This document shows positions 12,101 to 28,423 of a stretch of DNA of 64,000 nucleotides, one piece after another. Every line of letters starts with the position of its first letter. Positions within the stretch are counted from its first letter, which is position 1. The stretch lies in the NCBI GenBank assembly GCA_051294375.1, contig CM119271.1, forward strand, positions 7,616,162-7,680,161, read 5' to 3'. Made by a program: the position numbers and the translations under genes. This stretch comes from Paraspadella gotoi (Eukaryota > Chaetognatha). Below the pieces are notes generated by a model. That model was not told the DNA's origin, ran no database searches, and saw nothing but the letters and a program-made list of their open reading frames with translations.

Positions 12101-14297
12101 TTTTCCTTTTCTTTTTCCCCACTTTAGGACATTCTGGATAACGAGGAAGAGTTGGCCGAGCTGGACGCCGACACCATCTTGGCCAAACAAGTGGAGCAGC
12201 TCGAACGCGAAAAGAAAGAGTTGCAGGCCAAATTGAAGGCCCAGGAGAAGAAAGTGGATCATTTCGTCCGTGCCTGTCACATGGTCAGTTCGATAATTTT
12301 AACTGCGGATTTTCAGTATTTAAGATATTAAATGTTTAATGTCTTAATTGACAGGAGGAAATTCCGGTGCTGGATAAAGAGTTTGCCGAGTTCAGCAGTG
12401 AAGATCGTGAATGGTGGGCCACGCAGGAGTCGGAACGTGTTGCTCAGCTCAAACGCGAGCGGGAGGATGCGCTTAAACACCAAAAGCGCCTTGCCAGGAT
12501 GTCCGCTGTAATGAGAAATAGAGAGATGGAGAGAGAGAGCGCGTGTTTCCCAACCTTTATTTCTTTTCTTCCCTCAGGACAAGAGCGAATTCATCAAAAC
12601 CCTGAAGGAGGCTCGCAAGAACATTTACAAGCAGAAGCTTCGTGAGTACGAGGAGGAGATAAAGGACGAGCGCGTCAAGCGTCTCGCCGACCGTAAGGCC
12701 GCCCGCAAGGAAGAGCGCCGCTCCAAATACATCAAGGAGAAAGAGGAGGCCAAGCAACGCGCCGCCGAAGAACAGATGAAGAAGGACAGGGAGGATGAGA
12801 AGCGCAGGAAGGAGGCCGAGTACGAGGAGAAAATTCGCAAGCTGGAGGAAATCGAGGAGAGGAAGAGAGAGAAGGAGCGCGAGGTGGAGAGGAGGGTGGA
12901 GGAGGAGAAGAGAAGGCTCGACGAGGAGAAAGAAAAGAGGACGACGGATAGGAACGGAGGATTCGAGAGGGATAACTGGAGGGAGGGAGGAAAGAACGAG
13001 GAGGAGAAGGGAAAGTCGGAAGTCTGGCGTCCGGCTGGAAACTCGAGCTGGCGCGAACGAGAGAAGGAACGACAGGAGCGTTGGCGCCGTCCCTCGGAGA
13101 CGGAGGAACCGGGAAGAGGATCAGAGGAACGAGCGACAGACGATCGTAAGAGAGGTTGTTCGAAACTGGAATCACTGTGTTCATTTATGAAAAAGCATAT
13201 ATGGCCTCATATTTATAAAAAAAAAATTTCGTCCATTAAACAACAGCCGACGATTGGCGCGCTACTCGGGGCGGACCTCCGTCGCCGGACCGCCGTATAC
13301 CCGATCGCCGTCAAGATGATGATCGTCGTCCGCCGCCCAGAGATGAAGAAGAACGCCGTCCTGGAGGGTGGCGCGAGAGACAGGCGGCTAAGGGAGGCGA
13401 TGATTGGCGTAGCTCAAGGTATGTCCTTGAGGGGGGGATAACGATTTATAAAGATATTATTGTTAACGGAAAATAATGTACTTATTTATTTGTACAATAA
13501 CTTTGAAATACATTTTTTGTTTTCGCTTTACTTTTCTGTTGGGGAGGGTTAGACTTTAATTGTGTTGTGTGTTATTGTATCAAATTTTTGATATGAAATA
13601 AACTACTCATTATCCTTCCGAAGCCGATATGAAAATTGTTTGTTGTCCCGACAGAGACGGACCCTCGCGCGACGAAGGAGGCTGGAGAGGACGCGGCACT
13701 AGAGACGACCGTCCGGCGCAGGACGACGACAACAAATGGAGACGAGGAAATAGGGACGACCGCGGCATGAGGGACGACCGAGGAATTCGCGACGATCGAG
13801 GCCCCAGAGATGATCGCGGCCCTCGGGGAGATCGAGGACCTCGAGACGACCGCGGGCCCAGGGACGATCGTCGTCCCAGGGACGATCGCGACGATAGGGG
13901 GCCGCGAGGAGGCGGAATGTCTCGTGGCGGCGACGATAATTGGCGACGGGGAGGTGATGACGGTCCGAGGGCACCCGCTCGCAGCGGCGGCAGCGACGAC
14001 GGTCCCAAACGCGATTGGCGCGGCGCGGACCGCGACCCTCCTTCTCGCGAGGACTGGGGTCGGGGAACGAGGGACGCGCCGCCTCGTGGAGGCCCCCGAG
14101 ACGATCAGCGCGGCGGGCCCCGCGGAGGAGATGAGGGAGGATGGCGAGGTCGCGGAGGAGACGGTCCACGCGACGGACCGAGAGAGGGACCTCGAGACGA
14201 GTGGCGCAGGGACCAAAGGCCGAAGTCAGATGCGCCGCCCCGGAACACGCCGCCGCCCACCGAGGACGGCTGGAGCACGGTTTCCAAGAAGAAATAA
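9152..14297 (+). CDS. EIF3A: eukaryotic translation initiation factor 3 subunit A
   Basis: Exons: 9152-9226, 9317-9601, 9670-9834, 9909-10061, 10159-10233, 10301-10481, 10555-10737, 10825-11045, 11224-11430, 11529-11693, 11760-12020, 12128-12283, 12355-12507, 12578-13145, 13247-13418, 13655-14297; 1220 aa (human 1382). It is the largest scaffold subunit of eIF3 on the 40S ribosome. The start [18 protein letters not shown] matches the family closely. Residues up to about 520 hold the helical repeat and PCI region; about 570-870 form a long charged coiled coil (spectrin-like region); after 870 come Arg/Asp-rich repeats built on DDRGPR; the protein ends [11 protein letters not shown], like the vertebrate EDGWTTVRR end. 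The repeat region is shorter than in mammals. The gene begins 244 bp after RBM22. Confidence 0.97.
13753..13905 (+). repeat. in-frame DDRGPR-type repeat of EIF3A
   Basis: About ten degenerate 15-18 bp units encode RDDRGPR-like peptides inside the last EIF3A exon. This is the counterpart of the decapeptide repeats in animal eIF3a, with shorter units here. Confidence 0.8.
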
Positions 14298-14766
14298 GCG
14301 GGCCAACCGCTTCACGGTTTTTTTCTCGCAAAAACGCAACTAATTAAAGACGCTATTAATTATAACAACGTAGCAGAGAATTAGCAAGCAGAATCGTCAA
14401 TCGTCATGAATTCGAATAGCGACGTGATTAGATCGACCGCGTTTACCATTTAGAGCGGGAGTTTTTGTCTGTAAAAAAAAATATAAATAAAAAACTGGAA
14501 CGTTTGTTGTGGGTCTTTCTTTCGAAAGACATCGTTTCCGAAATTTGATCGTCGATTTGTTTTGTAGATATAGTATATAAATGGAGAAAAATATTGATCG
14601 ATTAACGCCATAGCTCACTAACCTTTTATGAATCAAGAATGAAGTCTCAAATTGCTTTTTTCCGCTTTTTCCAGTTGTAATCAGTTTTAATGAGTTATTT
14701 TAATACTGTAACTATTATTGGATCAGTTTAATATAAGGCTTGTTTATTCACAGAGAAATCACGAAA
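14298..14766. other. EIF3A 3' UTR and spacer to MMADHC
   Basis: AT-rich non-coding sequence with a candidate AATAAA at 14486-14491. A TTTATTCACAG at 14743-14753 looks like a 3' splice site 13 bp before the MMADHC ATG and is in frame with it. Confidence 0.5.
14486..14491 (+). terminator. candidate poly(A) signal of EIF3A
   Basis: AATAAA about 190 bp after the EIF3A stop, the first good match in its 3' UTR. Confidence 0.45.
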
Positions 14767-15357
14767 ATGTCAAAGCGGCCAGTTCGTAGCGAGACCAAAA
14801 CTCTGTCTTCTTTCTGCGACTTTTTGAAAAACTTTCCCTCGATCGAAGAGGAGCAGGCTTCGCGGATCCGTCGCGTCCCGACTGACCGCGAGGTCGAGAT
14901 CACCCTGCACGACTGCCCGACCGACGCCTTTGCGAAAGACTTTGCCCGCCTTTTTCCCGACAACTCCGCCTTCACCCCTGCTGCCCTCTCCTTCCGCCTG
15001 GCCGTCTTCTCCTTTCGTACCGACCACGATATGTCCGGCTGGTCCGGCGCCGTTGAAACGGAGCGTGCCGCCCTCGCCGACGACTTTCTCGGAGCCGGAT
15101 TTGCCGTCTGCGGTGCTCTTCGTCGGCGCGGATTTTGGGCCGACGTTGTTGACGCCGCTACCGGAAAGCCTCAACGCGGCGGCGGGGCCAACGATGCCCT
15201 CTTCGAAATCGACGACCGACTGAGGCCTTTCGGGGTGGGAGTCGAGGACCTGGGATGCTGCAAGTGCGTCAGACATCGCGAATTCGGCACCAGAGCTTTT
15301 TTGGGATTCTTGTTTAGCGACGCGAGTTTCGAAGAGATGGAGCGACTTTTGTTGTAG
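14767..15357 (+). CDS. MMADHC: MMADHC-like cobalamin trafficking protein, short and intronless
   Basis: A single-exon frame of 196 aa. MMADHC (cblD) partners MMACHC and directs vitamin B12 to cytosolic methionine synthase or mitochondrial methylmalonyl-CoA mutase. The DLGCCK-VRH motif with the preceding DDRLRPFGVGVED segment, the DMSGWS segment and the YALRAEGYWAD-like region (GALRRRGFWADVVD) identify the conserved C-terminal nitroreductase-like fold. Human MMADHC has 296 residues; here about 100 N-terminal residues, including the mitochondrial leader, are missing. The ATG at 14767 is the first in frame. The frame stays open upstream to the 3' splice-site-like AG at 14752-14753, so an upstream exon could supply the missing part. 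The start is therefore less certain than the identity. Confidence 0.88.
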   Translation: MSKRPVRSETKTLSSFCDFLKNFPSIEEEQASRIRRVPTDREVEITLHDCPTDAFAKDFARLFPDNSAFTPAALSFRLAVFSFRTDHDMSGWSGAVETERAALADDFLGAGFAVCGALRRRGFWADVVDAATGKPQRGGGANDALFEIDDRLRPFGVGVEDLGCCKCVRHREFGTRAFLGFLFSDASFEEMERLLL

Positions 15358-15474
15358 ATGCCATTAAACGTCGCCATCTGGCTGGCGTTTGGCGGTGTTG
15401 CGGGGAAAGGGAAACGCGATTGAGGGGCGTAGAAATTCGGATATCGTCGGCCGCGACTTTTGTTGTAGATGCCA
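15342..15474 (+). repeat. 22-bp perfect direct repeat over the MMADHC stop codon
   Basis: The same 22 bases (starting GCGACTTTTGTTG) occur at 15342-15363, covering the last MMADHC codons and the stop, and again at 15453-15474 in the 3' UTR, 111 bp apart. Confidence 0.9.
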
Positions 15475-15951
15475 CAATTTTTCTTATTTTTTTATGGGGC
15501 CACTTTGTCAACTTTTTGGACATTCCTCGAATCTATTGAATTTGTTTTGAAAAAATTGATTGAAATGTTCACTTGAATTATCGTTATCATAATGAGAAAT
15601 TCTGCGATGGCAGGGAAAAATGTTTTGGCGTTTTACTCGTATAAATTTTACCCAAGTGATTTTTGATACCCGTGAAATCTTTTTTTATTATTTACCCTTT
15701 TTTATTATTGCAATCAAAAACATTTACAATGGTTATTTTTATTACAGATTATAAAAATGTGCCAAAACATTTTATCGTGGGGAGTTGATTTAAACGCCCT
15801 TATAAATCAACGGAAAAAATCAACAAATCTCTAGCGCCAACCACCGCAGATTATAATTATTATTATTATTCGTAGAATTATTTTACAAAATATATTATAT
15901 TTTAATTACATTTGCCTATTACCGACGTTTCATACTCGAGCGTCGGAAACC
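15358..15951. other. MMADHC 3' UTR and PAK upstream region
   Basis: Non-coding. It contains the second copy of the 22-bp repeat and then AT-rich DNA with a short ATT run near 15857-15872. No other gene is visible. Confidence 0.5.
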
Positions 15952-19305
<3,354 letters not shown>

Positions 19306-19866
19306 GACTAAAATGCTCGTCGCCCAAAAAAAAGGGGGAAAAAAACATTGGCGAGTCATCGAAACGAGTTGACAGATTGAGGTTTTTCTTTTTCATAAAT
19401 ATCGTTGAGAGTTTCTTCTGGTGCTCGCCTAAAAAGTCTGCAACGACGCGCCCTCCGCGACTACAGTTTTTAATATTTCGTTACGTTGCCTTCGTTTTTG
19501 TGTTTAGGACATCGCGTGCTTGTTGACTACATTTGCGTACTTTCATCGATTATTAATATCTTTGACTTTGCTTGGCATTCTATCATTCTAGTCGGCTAGG
19601 TTTCTTAATTTTTGTTTAGATACCCCATTTTTTTCAAAAAAAAGGAACGAATTAATAGTTTTTTTTATTCACGGGTGTGTCAATGTATTGCGAGATCCAT
19701 TAGGGGATTAGTCGATTGAAAGTGTTGATAATTTTTGACAAAATGAAACTTTTTTTCTTCCGTATGTTAACGCACCTTTTCTTTCAGCAGCCGTTTGCAT
19801 TTAAATTGTGCTTCCGCGTTGATTTTGGTTTTTCTTATTCCGATTTATAGGAAGTGAAACTTGAAA

Positions 19867-20182
19867 ATGTCGAGCGGAGGAGCTTGCGGATCTTCGAACG
19901 GTTCCAGCGAAAAACTTGCGTTATTAAACTCATTTCGTGTTTTATTTTATGTGCTTTCTTTACCAGGTCGCTGAAAAAGGAGCAACGGGTTGGTGATTAC
20001 TGATTACGTTACGTACTAGACGAACACTTTACGATGACATTTGACCCTAAAAGAAAGGTGCCGTTTTGAAGTCGCCGTTTGGTTCGGGTTCAGTGATGTT
20101 AAATTACCGATTTTTTGCAGTAGTGAAAGTGAAAGTGAAATTGTCGGAGGTGGATTTTCATTATGAAGAATTGTTGCCGTGA
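19867..20182 (+). CDS. candidate three-exon microprotein, 46 aa
   Basis: Exons by hand: 19867-19919, 19967-19992, 20121-20182. The joins are in phase and the product would be 46 aa: Ser/Gly-rich start, KLASLKKEQR centre, alternating Val-Lys, then an acidic end DFHYEELLP. Both internal acceptors are strong (pyrimidine tract plus CAG), and a third 3' splice-site-like TTTATAG lies 16 bp before the ATG. The donors (GTTATT, GTGATT) are weak, and the 47-nt first intron is short for this region. I do not recognise the peptide. It could be chance, or a lineage-specific small gene. Confidence 0.3.
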
Positions 20183-20487
20183 GGAGATTAGAAGTTTGAG
20201 AGATGAGACGGTTAATTTTTTCGAAAGTGGTTGGAATACGAGTTGGTTTTTATGGTGTACGGAATTACGGATGATCTCCAGGACTATATACTATATATAT
20301 TCATTAGTTTTTTATATTTTTTTATACTTTACGTTTAACCTTTTAATCTAATATTTTTTGTTTGATAATAGATTTTTTAATATTTTCAGATAAATATAAA
20401 AACGTTAAATAAAAAAAATAAAATCAAAAATTATTTTTTTAATCTCTTCCCAAATAAAAATAAAAAAATCATTTTTGTATTATTTTA

Positions 20488-20547
20488 AGATGACCACTCG
20501 GTAATAAATCTTGCTTAATGTTACGATTAATACAATTGGCGTTGGGT
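20488..20547 (+). repeat. diverged repeat, copy 1
   Basis: About 60 bp around GGTAATAAATC and TTACGATTAATACAATTGGC match 21040-21100 at roughly 85 percent by eye. Weaker similarity extends several hundred bp upstream of both copies, which suggests an old mobile element. Confidence 0.6.
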
Positions 20548-21039
20548 CCTTTTAAAAAAATAAATTTAGATAAAAATTATATAATTAATTAAAAGAGAAA
20601 TTTTAACAGAAAAATTTAAGAATTAATAAATGAAACGATGCCAATGAAATAATGACTTTAAAAGTTCGATATTGAAGCGGCTTTTAAGTATATACGAATT
20701 TTGGCTGACCTGGAGTTCAAAATGTACCGCCCGGTTACTTCATCGTAATATGAAAAAAAATCTGTCATTTGGTATTTGATAGAGATTCATTACTTTTTTA
20801 TATTATTTTATACTTTATGCTAGACGTTTTTTGTGGAATAATTTCAGTTCATTAATATTTTATTTATTATTGCAAATTACTTTGTTTGTTATGCAAATTA
20901 GCATTAATAAAAAAATAGATTTAGAATAAAAATATTCTAAATAAAAAACGTCAAACAAAAAGGACAAAATAAAATTTGTAAAAAATTATTAAATCTTTAT
21001 CCAAAGAAAAATAGAAAAATATTTTTTTTCGTAACCCTA

Positions 21040-21100
21040 AAGTAACCACCCGGTAATAAATATTTCTTAATATTACGATTAATACAATTGGCTTTTGGTT
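21040..21100 (+). repeat. diverged repeat, copy 2
   Basis: Partner of 20488-20547. It shares the CCGGTAATAAAT and TTACGATTAATACAATTGGC blocks in the same order and orientation. Confidence 0.6.
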
Positions 21101-21447
21101 TTATTAGAAAACAAAAATTGTAATGAATATTAGTAATATGGTGGACGGTTTTTATGCGGCGACGATGAGTTTCGAAATTTTCTAAAACTTTTACTTTTCA
21201 TAAATATAAGTACATAATGTCTTGATTTTAGAGGTGTCACGAGAAGGAAATGTGAAGCTTTATATGATGGCGAAAGGAAATTGTTTTGTCAAACATTGTT
21301 GAATGAGAGAATGAGAGACGGACGACGTAAAAGTTAAAATGTTTTTTAACTATCGTTTATTTTCTAATGTGTTGTGTACGCAATACGCATAAATATTAAA
21401 CTCAATTGTTACACCTGGTTTAATCGGCGATACGGATTACGAAAGAG

Positions 21448-21563
21448 CAAATTGTTGCACCTGTTACTGTCAATCGGAATAACGATGTAGAGAAACGGAA
21501 GGCGACAAATTGTTGCACCTGTTACTGTAAATCGGAATAACGATGTAGAGAAACGGAAGGCGA
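21448..21563 (+). repeat. tandem duplication, 58 bp x 2
   Basis: The unit beginning CAAATTGTTGCACCTGTTAC is present at 21448-21505 and 21506-21563 with one substitution. A partial third start (CAAATTT) follows. Confidence 0.92.
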
Positions 21564-21669
21564 CAAATTTGTATCTCATAAATAATCTGTATAAAATCTT
21601 CTTTCTTACAGCCGTTGGAAGATTGCAAAGCCCAATTTTCGTTAAAGTCACGAAATAAAAAGCGTAAAA

Positions 21670-21804
21670 ATGTGGCAGTACATGGCCATTCTTGAGTTGG
21701 GGGACATCCGAACCTGCTTCTATGACAGCATCGTAGAGTCTCCGGAGGTCATAGTCGATGACTACTACTATGATTGCGATGATGACGATCTGCACGATGA
21801 ATAA
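21670..21804 (+). CDS. candidate acidic microprotein, 44 aa
   Basis: An ATG-to-TAA frame starting MWQYMAILELGD and ending in a Tyr/Asp run (VDDYYYDCDDDDLHDE). A 3' splice-site-like TTTCTTACAG at 21602-21611 precedes it by about 60 bp, as before several genes here, and local base composition is richer in GC than the surroundings. An in-frame TAA upstream fixes the ATG. No family is recognised, and the frame is short enough to be chance. Confidence 0.3.
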   Translation: MWQYMAILELGDIRTCFYDSIVESPEVIVDDYYYDCDDDDLHDE

Positions 21805-23542
21805 ACGTTGTTTAGCGAGTTTGGTTTTTGGCGGGCTCCGAGCGTCGCCAGAGGTTTTCTCACTTTAGACTTTAGATTTTCCCCTTCGCTTTTTTTTTCA
21901 ACCTTCAAACGTCTGCGGCAAACTGTGTAAATATGAAAAAAACTATAATGAATATCTCAAATTGGTTAACGGGGAAGTGAAATGAATTGTAGTAAGACTA
22001 AAAATAAGAAAACAAAAAACTTTGAACTCTCCAAATATAAAAAAAAACTTTATGATCGAAAAATGTCAGTGACGAGGTGAAAGAGGATGGAGATTGAGAG
22101 CGGCTGGCATCAGTTGAGCGTTACGCGAAATTGGTCGTCTGCAGGTCCTCAATACAACATCGCCGTTCGTCTCGATGGGGGATAAGAAATTAAGAGAGAG
22201 AGAAAAAAAGAACTAAAATGCAGACTAAAGACGTTTTGAAAGACGGAAAGCAAGCGGTCTTAGTTGGTCGATGTTAGTGCGGCGACTTCATTCATTCACA
22301 GGAGAGGTTGTTTTTGTCGAAGATGTGGAAGGATAGCGTGTTTTTTTACGGTCTATTTCGAAAGACAGAATCTCGACAACGGACAATTAACTTAACGAAA
22401 TTGTACAAAAATAATTTTGATAAACATTAGTTAAATTCATTTACAAAAGTGTTGCAAGTCAAACGAAGTTCTTCAAAATAATGGCAAGGAAAGATCTGAT
22501 TGGATTGAATCCAAATCGTCGTTCTTACCTCTTCCTGCAACGGACCGGGGAAAATTGTAACTTGTTGTAGCAGACGTTTTAGTTATAAGTTTAGTTTAAT
22601 CCTTTCTTAGAGTTTTATTTTATAATTTCGTTGTTTAAGATTTTTTGCTACTCTGTTGTAATTAGATTTATTGCGTGTTGAGATGATAGATGTTCGTTAA
22701 AAGATAGTTGATAAATTAAAGATTTTTTTCTTCCGGAAATTAAGCGACAAGGTAATTTATATATTACGTATCTTCCTCTGTCATCTGAGCATGCATCGCA
22801 ATGGTAATCCACAAATTTTACCCTTGTCGTTTTCTAGTCAAAGATATTAGGGGTCGCTAATATCTCACTAAATATTTACCGGTCTGTTTTTCATTATATT
22901 ACATATTTTCGTCAATGGAAGATTTTGAAATATTAAAAAAAGTTACTAATTGATGTTTTCGGAAATTCTGTTCTTAAATTGTTAATAATAAAATGAATTA
23001 TGAAGCAAATCACATCTATATTCTATAAATGTGTAGTTTTGCACGTTCCTCCCATTAATATCGAATTAACCTGGTTTGACTTCATAATAATTGAGGTTGT
23101 GTTTGGTTTGATGTTCATTCACTCTTTACATATTAAATATCCTGCTTCTTGTATTTTAGGATACAGATGAAAAGGAATGTTTAGTTGCTTTTCTTTGGTC
23201 GCTTTCAAGGTTTCACCTGAAATATTGTAATACTTTTCTAATTGCATTTATTTTTTGTAACAATTTTCTGGTTGCACTACGGAAAAGTCTGTTTTTGAAA
23301 ATACCCTAGTTATTTTTTATAGAATAATTGACTACACGTAAAGATTAAACAAGAGGACTTTTTTTTATAAATTCATAAACCAATTGTTAAAAATATAGGT
23401 AAAGTATTTTTGGAAGAATGGGAGCTTCTCTTTCCGTTCCGTGTCAAGTTAAAAGTTTAATAAATTAGTTGAATTCCAGTAATATAAAATCGAAATATTT
23501 ATTTCGCGCCAATATGCGCGCAAAGAAAATCTTTTACGTATA

Positions 23543-24176
23543 CACTAGGGTGGAGTGATGAAAAGATTGAGTGATTGAACATTATTTTTTTGCTGCTTAT
23601 GGACATATAATTAATGAATTTTAAATCCTTTTAAAAATTTTTTTAGCATAACAGTATAGCAAATTCAATTATTTATGTAGTAATATCCTTATAAAATCGT
23701 CAAATTTCAAAATAATTTATTTTTATTTTTAAGAACTGATTTGGATTCGCAATAAAAAACTAAAAAACTTTTATAAAATATGTTATATGATATTTCAATG
23801 TTTAGATCACAAAAAATGACTAAAACGTGTTAACATATATAAGTTTATACTACAGAGAATAAAAAAGTCAAGAATTTTCACCTTTTTTCTTATTTTAAAC
23901 ATTGAAGATGACAGAATTTTTGATAACATGTTTTATATTTTTGATTCAACTTTTTATGAAGAATCTGAATCTTTATTAAAAGTTTTATAAAAATTATTTT
24001 TAAAATTTACTATTTTATAAGAATATTACTATAAATATATTATATTTTACTATTCTGTTCCTGAGATAATATGAACAAAATATTTTTTGTACTAGTTAAT
24101 CATACTATCTCACATCTAAATATCATTGTTCAATCACTCAAATAAATTTTTTGTTCTTGAGTGCTCCACTCTAGTA
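23543..24176. mobile_element. fold-back MITE with TA target duplication
   Basis: The ends are inverted: CACTAGGGTGGAG at 23543 and, read in reverse complement from 24176, TACTAGAGTGGAG. Both are flanked by TA. GAGTGATTGAAC recurs further in on each arm, and the arms stay similar in inverted orientation for about 300 bp (for example TAGTAATATCCTTATAAAAT against TAGTAATATTCTTATAAAAT). There is no transposase frame. TA targets and these tips suggest a Tc1/mariner-type non-autonomous element. Confidence 0.8.
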
Positions 24177-24304
24177 TACACATCTGTTACTAATTTTTTG
24201 CTTGGGATAGTGACGCTTTGGAACCGGACAGAGCTCCTCGAGAGGTTGGATATCTGAGACTCGAGAAAAAGGCAGGGAGAATATTTAAAAGTTAAAAGTT
24301 GACC

Positions 24305-27970
<3,666 letters not shown>

Positions 27971-28423
27971 CTTTTTCGCCACCCGTTAATTGCCAATTTC
28001 CCCATCGTTTCTCCCCCCCCCCACATTTTTTAAAAATAGTACTTGTTACAGTCCAGTTTCTCATTCTGCAAAATTCGTTATGGCCTTTATATTACATTGT
28101 GCGAGCCGTGATTGTTTGGCACGAATGATTTTTTTTTTTCAAATTTCGATATATGTTTACAAACTAGTTATATGTTAGTTTTTATTACAAATTATATTTT
28201 CAATTACTTTCCTCTGAAGGTTTTATGTTTTTTTTCCTGATTCTATCCACAAATTTTGTTTGTTACGATATTGATTATTTTTGATCTCTAGTCTTGAGTA
28301 AATTTGGGTCACCTTGTGAGAGATGCCATAGAAATAAAGGTAATATTACGCTCTCCTTTGTTTTATTTGTTATTTACATTTTTTCACTTTGGCTTTTTCG
28401 TTTCGTTTCAGTTGGGATCTACC
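27971..28423. other. SUZ12 3' UTR and non-coding 5' exon of the SENP gene
   Basis: AT-rich. A candidate non-coding exon ends at 28339 (AATAAAG then GTAATATT), and its intron ends at 28411 (CGTTTCAG), 12 bp before the SENP ATG. No other gene is visible. Confidence 0.5.

Larger units (their letters stand above)
19306..24304. other. 5 kb AT-rich gap between PAK and SUZ12
   Basis: After the PAK 3' UTR the sequence holds no recognisable conserved gene. It contains two candidate microprotein genes, a diverged repeat pair, a 58-bp tandem duplication and a fold-back MITE, each listed separately. The remainder (22000-23500) is AT-rich with no supported feature. It is by far the longest gene-poor stretch here. 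Confidence 0.6.

Noticed and set aside
13572-14331. Long minus-strand frames opposite the EIF3A repeat exon (210-214 codons)
   Set aside because: They mirror the repetitive Asp/Arg codons on + and show only repeat-driven composition.
14740-14766. Non-ATG (TTG) extension of MMADHC
   Set aside because: It crosses a good 3' splice-site-like AG and begins at a non-ATG codon; the ATG at 14767 is preferred.
21409-21795. 128-codon minus-strand frame in the PAK-SUZ12 gap
   Set aside because: It runs through the 58-bp tandem duplication, so part of it is a repeat of itself. The hydrophobic start is the reverse of an Asp/Tyr run, and no family is recognisable.
22323-22427. 34-codon frame after an acceptor-like CATTCACAG
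   Set aside because: Composition is not protein-like and there is nothing beyond the short frame to support it.
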